From Sphingopyxis sp. LC81 (GTDB taxonomy: Bacteria > Pseudomonadota > Alphaproteobacteria > Sphingomonadales > Sphingomonadaceae): a stretch of DNA of 64,000 nt. The notes beneath the pieces are model-generated. The model did not search any database. It was given only the letters and a program-made list of their open reading frames with translations, and was not told the origin of the DNA. The stretch is taken from NCBI RefSeq assembly GCF_000756375.1, contig NZ_JNFD01000035.1:161501-225500 (forward strand), given 5' to 3'. Numbering within the stretch: position 1 is the first letter of the stretch; each line of letters opens with the position of its first letter. A program made the position numbers and the translations under genes. Positions 53,437 through 60,615 of this stretch are shown here, piece by piece.

Positions 53437-53844
53437 ATGGTGGATCAAGTTTCGCCGGAACGCCGCTCGGCAATAATGGCCCGCATCTCAGGGAAAAATA
53501 CTGGTCCCGAAATGCGTGTCCGAAAGCTTGCTCACGCGATGGGTTTCCGCTTTCGGCTTCATCGATCAGATTTGCCCGGCAAGCCGGATATCGTCTTTCC
53601 CAAGCGGCGCATCGCATTGTTCGTCCACGGCTGCTTTTGGCACCAACACGAAGGATGCCGAAGAGCCTCCATGCCAAAGTCCCGCCAAGACTATTGGACT
53701 CACAAACTCCGCCGGAACCGGGAGAGAGATGCAGTCAATCAGGACAAGCTCGTCAAAGCCGGTTGGAAGGTCGTGGTTATTTGGGAGTGCCAGACCAATG
53801 ATACCGCAAAGCTGGCGGAAATCATATCCGAGAGAATTGTCTGA
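53437..53844 (+). CDS. vsr: Very short patch repair endonuclease Vsr
   Basis: A 135-residue Vsr protein. Typical blocks are RSAIMARISGKNTGPEMRVR, the Asp of LPGKPDIVFPKRRIALFVHG, and CFWHQHEGC with the metal-site His residues, then RNRERD and VVVIWECQ. Vsr nicks at T:G mismatches made by deamination of 5-methylcytosine, so its pairing with the upstream methyltransferase is expected. The length and start are normal. Confidence 0.95.
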   Translation: MVDQVSPERRSAIMARISGKNTGPEMRVRKLAHAMGFRFRLHRSDLPGKPDIVFPKRRIALFVHGCFWHQHEGCRRASMPKSRQDYWTHKLRRNRERDAVNQDKLVKAGWKVVVIWECQTNDTAKLAEIISERIV

Positions 53845-54145
53845 CGGCTTGCCCGCTGCGACAGAAACCGCATTGGCGCTTACTAGGTAAACCGCGTTTT
53901 TTGGCATCACCGCGGCTCCATGCTACACTGGCGGTGCGCCAACGGCGTTTTGATCCCCATAAAAACAATTCATGATGATGTTGAAGCCGAAGTGATTTCG
54001 GCTCGGAGATCGGCATTGCTCGGTCAACGGCGCGCGCGTCGCGAGTGCTGTCAACCTGGGGATTACCGACGCATCGTTGCTGCAATGCTGGCCCGATAAT
54101 TTCGGCAGCATTTTCCTTCACACTCAAACTTCAGGAATCTTTGTC
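53845..54145 (+). promoter_or_regulatory. Intergenic region with a candidate sigma-70 promoter at 53901-53929
   Basis: TTGGCA (53901-53906), a 17-base spacer and TACACT (53924-53929) make a good plus-strand promoter for the DUF3768 gene or a short leader RNA. Downstream, AGCCGAA and TTCGGCT near 53982-54000 form a 7-bp stem. I see no gene in the region. Confidence 0.4.
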
Positions 54146-54514
54146 ATGGATGGCAACGACACGACGACGCACGCCCATATGCCTACGTCACGCACATCGC
54201 GAATTGCATATTTGAACGACGAACTCCGATGCCATCTCAGAGGCGGGCAGCTCGCCGTAACTTACGGAATCTTGGATTTTCATGGCGGCGTATATGTTCC
54301 CGAAATTCTCGAGCGCGTCCGAGCTTTCAGTGATTTTTCGGCCGACAACGACCCATATTACGAAAGGGATTTCGGAGCGTTCGATTTCCTCGGACACCGG
54401 ATCAACTGGAAGATCGACTATTACGACCTCGATATGCGGTATCGGTCGACAGACCCCGCCGACCCGGCGATCACAATTCGTCTGCTCACCGTGATGCTAG
54501 CGGCAGAATATTGA
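54146..54514 (+). CDS. DUF3768 family protein
   Basis: A 122-residue soluble protein. It matches the DUF3768 pattern known to me: IAYLNDELR near residue 20, then a Gly-rich GGQLAVTYGI, then FSDFSADNDPYYERDFGAF, and the DYYDLDMRYRSTDPADPA and TVMLAAEY end blocks. The family is frequent on plasmids and islands of alphaproteobacteria, and its role is unknown. The ATG at 54146 is used; the stop TGA overlaps the next ATG (TGATG), so the two proteins are probably made together. Confidence 0.83.
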   Translation: MDGNDTTTHAHMPTSRTSRIAYLNDELRCHLRGGQLAVTYGILDFHGGVYVPEILERVRAFSDFSADNDPYYERDFGAFDFLGHRINWKIDYYDLDMRYRSTDPADPAITIRLLTVMLAAEY

Positions 54515-55068
54515 TGGCGGGGCGCATAGCGATGGCCAATCCGGTTGCCCGAGCCGCCGCCCGGCTGACACCTTTCCGACAGGGGCAGCTCGGCGCACTT
54601 TGCGGGATCTATTGCACGTTGAATGCGCTGCAGATCGCTGCCTATCCTTTGCGGCCGCTCGGCTTGCCCAAAGCGCGGTCTCTGTTCGCCTCGGCAGTCG
54701 CCATAACGCGCAAACAGCATCCTTCCCTGAACCCAGTCACGCATGGCATGGCAAACGAAAGGATGATTTGGCTCGCGCATCACATGGCCAAGTTGGCCAG
54801 CACGAAACAGATGCGGTTCGTCGCCGAGGCTTGCGATCGCGAAGACATCCGAGGCTGGATCGAAGAGAGCCTCAATTCTGGGGCGCCGGTGGTAGCTTGC
54901 CTCATCGATTGGGCGCATTTCAGCGTCATCGTCGACATGACGCCTAACAGGCTGGTCCTTTTCGACAGTCAGGGCATGTCATCTCTGCCGGTCAGCCTGA
55001 ACGACCCGCTCGCCGATGTCATCGACCGGGCCGGGACAATTCGAGTTCGCCGAAATACGCTAACATAG
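54514..55068 (+). CDS. Papain/C39-like cysteine peptidase-fold protein of unknown role
   Basis: A 184-residue protein. GQLGALCGIYCTLNAL (Cys30 or Cys34) at the start of a helix, His135 in WAHFSVIVD and Asp151 in LVLFDSQG follow the Cys, His, Asp order and spacing of the papain/C39 fold. The His-strand-Asp unit is typical of C39-like domains. No signal peptide is seen. The start overlaps the DUF3768 stop. The peptidase fold is an inference from motifs; it might be a transferase or an inactive relative. It could act in defence or element maintenance. Confidence 0.6.
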   Translation: MAGRIAMANPVARAAARLTPFRQGQLGALCGIYCTLNALQIAAYPLRPLGLPKARSLFASAVAITRKQHPSLNPVTHGMANERMIWLAHHMAKLASTKQMRFVAEACDREDIRGWIEESLNSGAPVVACLIDWAHFSVIVDMTPNRLVLFDSQGMSSLPVSLNDPLADVIDRAGTIRVRRNTLT

Positions 55069-55093
55069 ACCGGTAGGATCGAAGAAATCCCTA

Positions 55094-55345
55094 TCAGACA
55101 CCCGCTCGCTCGAACAGGGTCGCGATTGGTAGATTGAGCGCACCAGCCACACGCTTGACGTTCAGCACGGTCACGTTGCGCTCGCCACGCTCGATTTTGC
55201 CCATATGGCTCCGGTCGATTCCAGCGGCATCTGCCAACGCCTCCTGCGATATCTCTCGATCCGCACGAGCGCGACGGATGGCATCGCCAAGCGCGATAAG
55301 AACGGGATCGCCTGATTTTCCTGAAACACGAGGCATCAGGATCAT
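55094..55345 (-). CDS. XRE-family helix-turn-helix regulator
   Basis: An 83-residue DNA-binding protein with a Cro/CI-type HTH (about 15-70): IRRARADREISQEALADAAG, DRSHMGKIERGERNVTVLNV and a following helix ending in LPIATLFERAG. An ATG three codons later is an equally possible start. It is convergent with the peptidase-like gene and divergent from the exported protein at 55453. It may repress island genes. Confidence 0.85.
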   Translation of the reverse strand: MILMPRVSGKSGDPVLIALGDAIRRARADREISQEALADAAGIDRSHMGKIERGERNVTVLNVKRVAGALNLPIATLFERAGV

Positions 55346-55452
55346 CAAGCGTCATTCTGTATTTATGGCCACGGTATTTAAGGACACTGTATTTACGACC
55401 CGTAGTTGTCTCGGCTACACAACCTTCAACCATCGAACAGGGGGAATACCAA

Positions 55453-55908
55453 ATGCACTTAAGTGGAATCTGGCGACTAGCGGTGATTGCTGCCGCTGCA
55501 ACAACCGCGGCCATTACGATCCAGTCCGTTTCCTATGCGCAAGTCTCGGGCGAAAAGCCGACCGTCTGCCACGGTTTTTATTCGCATGTTCCTGATGGCT
55601 TCCATCCCAACAGCACCAGAAAATTCGACAGCTATCCCTTTTCGGTCGAAGTGCAGCCGCGCGCCGTGAAGATCATGTGGCTCGACTTCGTGACTGAGTA
55701 TGTCGAGAAACAGCCTAGCATCGGCGAGATCGTGACCGGTTATGATGATTGGGCATTCGGAAACTTCCGCATCCTGTGCGGCGACAAAGGGTCCGTCGTG
55801 CTTGTCGCGGATCGCAAAGGCGAAGGCGTGCAGACGTTGAAGCTGTCGCGATCGAACGGCGACATTTTTACCGTGGCCGAAGCTCGCGGCTGGCCGATGG
55901 CCGAGTAG
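55453..55908 (+). CDS. Exported hypothetical protein
   Basis: A 151-residue protein with a signal peptide (hydrophobic about 8-25, cleavage near SYA-Q) and a mature domain of about 120 residues containing two cysteines (VCHGFY and RILCGD) that could form a disulfide. I do not recognise a family. GGGGG stands 8 bases before the ATG. It is the first of three closely spaced plus-strand genes. Confidence 0.65.
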   Translation: MHLSGIWRLAVIAAAATTAAITIQSVSYAQVSGEKPTVCHGFYSHVPDGFHPNSTRKFDSYPFSVEVQPRAVKIMWLDFVTEYVEKQPSIGEIVTGYDDWAFGNFRILCGDKGSVVLVADRKGEGVQTLKLSRSNGDIFTVAEARGWPMAE

Positions 55909-55944
55909 GTCCATTGGACGGCGGACTGATAAGGGGAGGGTACG

Positions 55945-56400
55945 ATGGATTTAGCTTGTCCGAATTGCCGAAGCGACAACACGCAGAAGCTATCGCTCGC
56001 CGTTGAGGGTGGGACATTCAGCAGCAAGGCAACGACTGTGGGCGTCGGTGCGACCGGAGGCAGTGCTGGCTTAATGGCAGCATCCACGAGCGGTTCTTCG
56101 ACGTCAACGCTCGCTCAGAAACATGCCGCGCCGGAGAAGTGGCCTGTCATTTCAGGTGGAATAGGGATCATAGCGACATCTTGGATCGCGTCTCTTTTTG
56201 CCGGACACTGGGTGTTCCTTTCCGGGTGCGTACTGGCTGCGATACTGGCCGTCATCGGTTGGAAATACAATCTCAAAGACTACCCTCGCGAATTGGCCGA
56301 GTGGAACGCGAAATTCCTATGTCTGAGATGCTCAGAAATCTTCACGCCGGACCGCGGCGCTGAGGATGCCTTCGCGGTGAAAGCCGAGGCCACTAACTAA
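55945..56400 (+). CDS. Membrane protein with N-terminal zinc-ribbon-like motif
   Basis: A 151-residue protein that starts with CPNCRSDNTQKL and has a second pair CLRCSEIF near residue 128; together these could form a split zinc ribbon in the cytoplasm. A Gly/Ser/Thr-rich linker (about 25-55) and two adjacent membrane helices (about 70-110) lie between them. A strong GGAGGG precedes the ATG. Similar small ribbon-helix-helix proteins are common and functionally unassigned. Confidence 0.68.
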   Translation: MDLACPNCRSDNTQKLSLAVEGGTFSSKATTVGVGATGGSAGLMAASTSGSSTSTLAQKHAAPEKWPVISGGIGIIATSWIASLFAGHWVFLSGCVLAAILAVIGWKYNLKDYPRELAEWNAKFLCLRCSEIFTPDRGAEDAFAVKAEATN

Positions 56401-56444
56401 AAACCGATCCGACGCCCCTCAGGCAAAATCATGAGGAATCCAAA

Positions 56445-57062
56445 ATGACCATCAAGAAGTCGCTGTTGGCCGTAGCGTGCGTCATCGCCGGCTGCTCGGA
56501 AGTTCCCCAGGAAAAGGAAAACGCCGCTCCTCATTCAAGTAGCGCCGCAGGGACCTTCGAAGAACAGGTAGCGCAGGCCGAATCCGAGCTGGGGACCTCC
56601 TCTTCAGCGGCTGCGCCTGCTCCTTCTGCGCCTGAATCGTACTTCGCTAAATCCGATCTCCTCACAGCAGAAGAACAAACTGCCATCGACAATTCGGCTG
56701 CGTCCCCTCAGGCGAGGGCGCTCCTTGCCGCCGTCTTGATGGCCGAGAAACGAGACAAGCGCCTCGGGATCAAGCGAACTTCATTGGAAGAACAAACAGC
56801 GCAGTTCCGAAAGAAGCACGATGAGGATGCGCGCCGATATGCCAAAGAGTATGAGTTGGAGAAGGCGCGGTCCGATGCCGAAGCAGCGGAGTCTCAAAAG
56901 CGCAATCAGGCTCACGAGGAACGTCGGCAAACAGCGATACAATGCAAAGAAAGGAAGGAGATCGAAATTCTCCGGCATCTGAAAGACACCGGATCACCGC
57001 CGGATGGTTCACAGGATCGAAGCAGCGCTTTTTGGGCAGAATGCCGCCTTGAGAATCTTTGA
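56445..57062 (+). CDS. Hypothetical lipoprotein with charged coiled coil
   Basis: A 205-residue protein with a lipobox VIAGC (Cys at about residue 17), then a Ser/Ala/Pro-rich stretch and a long Lys/Glu/Arg-rich helix (about 95-185) likely to be a coiled coil. It has no family that I recognise. GAGGAAT precedes the ATG. It is the third gene of the trio. It is probably anchored to a membrane facing the periplasm. Confidence 0.66.
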   Translation: MTIKKSLLAVACVIAGCSEVPQEKENAAPHSSSAAGTFEEQVAQAESELGTSSSAAAPAPSAPESYFAKSDLLTAEEQTAIDNSAASPQARALLAAVLMAEKRDKRLGIKRTSLEEQTAQFRKKHDEDARRYAKEYELEKARSDAEAAESQKRNQAHEERRQTAIQCKERKEIEILRHLKDTGSPPDGSQDRSSAFWAECRLENL

Positions 57063-57450
57063 TTTGGAATTGGGCGAAGGGAATGAAAACGTAAAACCCA
57101 GAGCCCAATTCTCCGCAAACTTTGTACACGAATACGCCTTGGTCACCTCGCTTCGTTGTGTTCGCTTGAATCCGCCATTATCCGATCAGACCCCAAGCTA
57201 TACCCAAGTAGGGGGAACACTGTCGCGCCATTTGCCTCTCCCATCGAACATCGTCAGCATGACGGGCGAGAACGAGACTACGATGGGGCGAACATCAATG
57301 TACGCAAGCCATCGGTATTCGTCCGTGTGAAGGGCAAAAGCCCAATAGCAGTGTTACCCCTTGGTATAACTCTATATGGCCACTCCCTGCCTCAACAGGC
57401 GCCATAGTCGATTGGCTTGATCGATCAGGCTTCACTTTACGTGTACACTC
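57063..57450. other. Intergenic region with possible terminators between the lipoprotein and HUH-like genes
   Basis: A 9-bp inverted repeat (GAATTGGGC 57067-57075, GCCCAATTC 57103-57111) follows the lipoprotein stop. A second one, GTACACT / AGTGTAC with a 3-base loop (57443-57459), overlaps the stop codon of the minus-strand HUH-like gene. A short open frame at 57004-57330 has no family support. The region is AT-richer than the chromosome. Confidence 0.45.
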
Positions 57451-58320
57451 TCAGTGTACCTCAAAGCGCCCTTCTCGCACCGACATCCCCATCAGAAGCG
57501 CCAGATTCTGTATGCTCCACCGGTCCTGCCAGAGCAGATGTTCGGCAAACGGTTGGAGATAGTTGATGCGTCGCTTTCCACGCGGTCTCTTTGGCTTCAT
57601 CTCCGCATCTTCGAACACCGGTCGCTCGCACCAGAAACTTTTCATACAATATGTCGCCAGTTTTTTGGGCGTCCTCACCATCCTTTTGAACTGAACCGGT
57701 AAGCGCACCGCGCCCGGCAACTTTGACTTGCCCTCGGGCTGAAGGTTTCGAGCATTCTTAATGCGCCGCACAACATCAATCATCTCGCCAGATGCAAGGC
57801 CATGGACATGGAGGCGAAATGTGCGAGACGTGGGATCATACTCGCCGTCAATATATGCAAACAGCCAGCCGGATGCTCGATCGGCTCCTTTTCGCCTTAG
57901 TGCTTGCCGAAGTGCCGCCAAGAGTTTGATGGCGTCGGCTCCATGGAGCGATCCTGCCGGATACACCCAGTTTGCGGGGAGTAATGTGAAGAATCTGACA
58001 TCGCCACCGGTCCGGTGTCTGAACCACTCCAAGTGCCCGCCAACTCGCTTGCGGTGTTTTCGCATTCGAACCGACGAGGCGATCGTCGATGCAGATTCGA
58101 TGCAATCAACAAGGGCACGGATTTCACGACGGCGCCACTGATGATCAATCCTGCTCTTCTTGCTTGTAAGCCGAGACAGAATCTTAACGCGCGTCTCGTC
58201 CTCCGATCGCGCTTCATCCAATGTTTCGAATGCGAACCAGCTACCGTCTTCGAGGATACCGGCTTTGATCCGGTATTTTTTTGGAGGCTTGGAAAGCCCG
58301 CCTATTCCTCGACGGCTCAT
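57451..58320 (-). CDS. HUH-endonuclease-like (rolling-circle replication initiator type) protein
   Basis: A 289-residue basic protein. Three motifs of the HUH class appear in order and at sensible spacing: motif 1 RFFTLLPANW (109-118), motif 2 RLHVHGLA with His171-x-His173, preceded by an acidic IDGEYD, and motif 3 ATYCMKSF with Tyr224 and Lys227 (Y-x-x-K). Such proteins nick single strands to start rolling-circle replication or mobilisation. The ATG overlaps the AlpA-like stop (ATGA). The family call comes from motifs read by eye; sequence outside the motifs is unfamiliar. Confidence 0.6.
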   Translation of the reverse strand: MSRRGIGGLSKPPKKYRIKAGILEDGSWFAFETLDEARSEDETRVKILSRLTSKKSRIDHQWRRREIRALVDCIESASTIASSVRMRKHRKRVGGHLEWFRHRTGGDVRFFTLLPANWVYPAGSLHGADAIKLLAALRQALRRKGADRASGWLFAYIDGEYDPTSRTFRLHVHGLASGEMIDVVRRIKNARNLQPEGKSKLPGAVRLPVQFKRMVRTPKKLATYCMKSFWCERPVFEDAEMKPKRPRGKRRINYLQPFAEHLLWQDRWSIQNLALLMGMSVREGRFEVH

Positions 58321-58496
58321 CCTTGCTCGCCTTCGCTCAGCAGATTCTTGACGTACGCTTTCGCGCTTCTGCGGCAGACAAGCCGACGACGGCCGATCTT
58401 TACGGATTTAACCCCGGGCAAAATTTCATAAGCCTTGGTCTTTTGAACTCCAAGCATTTTGCAGAACTCGGTCATCGATATTAGCTCTCTTTTCAT
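58317..58496 (-). CDS. AlpA/excisionase-like helix-turn-helix protein
   Basis: A 59-residue protein with a MerR/excisionase-type winged helix: MTEFCKMLGVQKTKAYEIL, a wing VKSVKIGRRRLVCRR, then a short helix. This class controls excision and integrase or replication genes on islands. AAGGAG 7 bases before the ATG at 58496 supports the start; the longer open frame upstream has no such site. It is coupled to the HUH-like gene. Confidence 0.8.
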   Translation of the reverse strand: MKRELISMTEFCKMLGVQKTKAYEILPGVKSVKIGRRRLVCRRSAKAYVKNLLSEGEQG

Positions 58497-58762
58497 TGCC
58501 TTACTCCTTGTTACGGCAAGGCCCGTCGTGCGGAACCTCCATTCGCAGACGTGCCTCAACTCATTCGGCGTATGGAATTTAGCGAGCTTGGGAGAGCGGA
58601 TACGAAATCGCCCGTCCGGCTCAGACGGCAACGGGCTAAACTCGGCCGTTAGAGATGTCTGCGAGATGTGTAGAAGGCGCTGCGAGGAGCAATGCATCGC
58701 TTCTAGATGCGATTCTGATATTTGCAGTGATGAACCCAGATTGATGGAAGGTTTGTGTGGCT

Positions 58763-59302
58763 ATGGCGCCAAGGCGTGACAGGAATGCTAAACCTAGGCG
58801 CAGCAAAGGTGAGCCTTCCGAGGCTGAACTCGACTTTATGATCCATGCGGAGAAAATTTTGGCAGGCTACCGCGCAAGACAAAAGGAGCGCGAAGCAAAT
58901 CCGGGGAAGCAGCCACGCCCTCCCTTCGATCAAGCCGAAGGGTTCTTGAAACGCGAATGTTACTCGCTCATCCGCAATTGCATCTCTGGAAAGAAGGGGG
59001 CGCAAATCATCAAATCGATAGTACGGAGGAACCTCATAGAGCCGCCCTACCATCGATACGCCGACAACCCATATTTCTGGGGTCTCATAGCAATCGACGC
59101 GCCAGATCAGGAACTCGGAGCTCAGCGCATCTCCAGATATGCCATGCAGATGTTCTATGCGCACCAGAACTATGTGCCGCCGATCCATCTCGTCGGGTTT
59201 CTATATCAGATCGGAGGACACGTCGCGCTGCGAGAAATCAGATCGGATGCACGCAAGCATCCGTCGCTTACGATGGCTAGCTTGGACGAGTATTGGGGTT
59301 AG
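58763..59302 (+). CDS. Hypothetical protein at the right end of the island
   Basis: A 179-residue protein with a basic Arg/Lys-rich N-terminus (PRRDRNAKPRRSK) and a mostly helical remainder with Tyr/His-rich segments (YHRYADNPYFWGL). No signal peptide or membrane helix is seen, and I do not recognise a family. A GTG at 58757 with GGAAGG 5 bases upstream is an alternative start. It is the last gene before the right attachment site. Confidence 0.62.
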   Translation: MAPRRDRNAKPRRSKGEPSEAELDFMIHAEKILAGYRARQKEREANPGKQPRPPFDQAEGFLKRECYSLIRNCISGKKGAQIIKSIVRRNLIEPPYHRYADNPYFWGLIAIDAPDQELGAQRISRYAMQMFYAHQNYVPPIHLVGFLYQIGGHVALREIRSDARKHPSLTMASLDEYWG

Positions 59303-59352
59303 GCAATGGGCAGTGGAAATGAGCACTACGCAGCCGATTATCTCAAGATCGC

Positions 59353-59373
59353 ACCCCAATCTGGCCCCAAATA
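59353..59373. repeat. Putative integrase arm-type site, right
   Basis: A 21-base match (19 identical) to 49588-49608 in the same orientation, again two 11-base units beginning CCCCAA. It lies 59 bases inside the right core repeat. Confidence 0.45.
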
Positions 59374-59432
59374 CGCGAATCTCACCCAAACGCAGAATGC
59401 AATTCTGCGCCAAATCACTGATATACATTGGA

Positions 59433-59482
59433 AAAACTGGAGCGGGCGAAGGGATTCGAACCCTCGACCCCAACCTTGGCAA
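59433..59482. repeat. Island attachment site, right (inside tRNA-Gly)
   Basis: An exact 50-base copy of 49405-49454, extending from just outside the encoded CCA to the anticodon loop of tRNA-Gly. The island supplies the 3' half of the functional tRNA. Confidence 0.93.
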
Positions 59483-59512
59483 GGTTGTGCTCTACCCCTG
59501 AGCTACGCCCGC
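59438..59512 (-). tRNA. tRNA-Gly (GCC)
   Basis: A 75-base gene on the minus strand. Acceptor GCGGGCG pairs with CGCCCGC, the D-arm contains AGCTCAGGGGTAGAGC, the anticodon loop TTGCCAA gives anticodon GCC, the T-arm contains GGTTCGAATCC, discriminator T, and CCA is encoded. The 3' 45 bases are duplicated at 49410-49454. Confidence 0.97.
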
Positions 59513-59703
59513 TCTGGCGGCTGGAAACCGGTCGGTTCCAGCGGGTGAGGCGGGCGATTAGCACCGGCTTTTTGACTCGGCAACCCCTGATTGTGCATTT
59601 TCTCCGAAGGGTTGGCATATCGCCCGCAAATCCCACATAAGCGGGGCAAGAGTCTTTCCGCCGGCGCAGAAGCGACGGCAAATCAAAACAGGAGCATATC
59701 TGC

Positions 59704-60615
59704 GTGGCCACGCTCGGTCTGAATCCCACCGAAAAGGAAGCTGTCGAAGCCTTCCGCCGCGATGTCGTCGAACCGTCGATGACCAGTCTCGTCATCCTCG
59801 ATTTCTGGGCCGAATGGTGCGGTCCGTGCAAGCAGCTCGGCCCGGTGCTCGAAAAAGTCGCCGCCGATTATGCCGACAAGGGCGTCGTGCTGGTGAAGGT
59901 CGACGTCGATGCGAATCGCTTCATCGCCGGCCAGTTCCAGGTCCAGTCGATCCCGACCGTCTATGCGATCTTTCAGGGCCAGCCGGTCGCGAACCTGACC
60001 AACGCGCGCACCGAAAGCCAATTGAAGGCGATTCTCGATCAGCTGCTCGCGCAGCTCCCGATCGAGAGCGAAGCGACCGCGCGCGCGGTCGAGATCGCGC
60101 CGCTGATCGAAATGGGCGAAAGCGTTCTCGCCGAAGGCGACGGTCCCCGCGCCGCGAGCCTCTTTGCGCAAATCCTCGACATGGCGCCCGACAATGCCGC
60201 GGCGCATGGCGGGCTGATTCGGGCGCTTGTGCTCGCGGGCGATATCGAGGGCGCGCAGGCCGCGCTCGACGTGGTGCCGGCCGAGGTCAGCGAAGATCCC
60301 GCGGTCGCGCAGGCGAAAAGCGCGCTCGCGCTCGCCGCCGATGCCCCCGATGCGGGCGAGCTCGCCGCGTTCGAGGCCGCTGTGGCCGCGAATCCCGGCG
60401 ACCATCAGGCACGCTTCGACCTTGCGAGCGCGCAGATCGGCGCCGGCCAGCGCGATGCCGCCGCGGAAAATTTGCTCCACATTGTCGCCGCCGACCGCGA
60501 ATGGAACGAGGACGCCGCGCGCGCCAAGCTGCTCTCGCTGTTCGAGGCCGTCGGCCTCGAAGACGCGTGGGTCGCCGCGCAGCGCCGCCGCCTGTCGCTC
60601 ATCCTGTTCGGCTGA
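59704..60615 (+). CDS. cnoX: Thioredoxin-TPR co-chaperone CnoX (YbbN family)
   Basis: A 303-residue protein: a thioredoxin domain (about 10-115) with the active site WCGPC, then a TPR-like helical domain (about 120-300) with the family block LIEMGESVLAEGDGPRAASL (quoted in part). CnoX-type proteins protect clients from oxidation and hand them to chaperones. The GTG at 59704 is the start. It lies just outside the island, and its stop overlaps the ATG of the LON-domain gene (TGATG). Confidence 0.92.
   Translation: MATLGLNPTEKEAVEAFRRDVVEPSMTSLVILDFWAEWCGPCKQLGPVLEKVAADYADKGVVLVKVDVDANRFIAGQFQVQSIPTVYAIFQGQPVANLTNARTESQLKAILDQLLAQLPIESEATARAVEIAPLIEMGESVLAEGDGPRAASLFAQILDMAPDNAAAHGGLIRALVLAGDIEGAQAALDVVPAEVSEDPAVAQAKSALALAADAPDAGELAAFEAAVAANPGDHQARFDLASAQIGAGQRDAAAENLLHIVAADREWNEDAARAKLLSLFEAVGLEDAWVAAQRRRLSLILFG

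Larger units (their letters stand above)
49405..59482. mobile_element. About 10-kb integrative genomic island in tRNA-Gly(GCC)
   Basis: The element is bounded by 50-bp exact direct repeats and has a tyrosine integrase gene next to the left end. The right end rebuilds an intact tRNA-Gly. Base composition is visibly less GC-rich than the flanks, and the genes are of accessory type: integrase, HNH nuclease, DNA methyltransferase, Vsr, DUF3768, a peptidase-like protein, an AlpA-like regulator and a HUH-like protein. No conjugation or phage structural genes are seen, so it would depend on helpers or be a satellite-like element. Confidence 0.92.

Noticed and set aside
54146..55068. The DUF3768/peptidase-like pair as a classical toxin-antitoxin system.
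   Set aside because: Neither protein resembles a known toxin or antitoxin; only the overlap is suggestive, so it is reported as an unknown pair.
57004..57330. A 108-codon plus-strand frame after the lipoprotein gene.
   Set aside because: It begins inside the lipoprotein gene, has no ribosome site and no recognisable domain.
58497..58697. A longer N-terminus for the AlpA-like protein.
   Set aside because: AAGGAG is placed correctly for the ATG at 58496, and the extra 67 residues resemble translated non-coding sequence.
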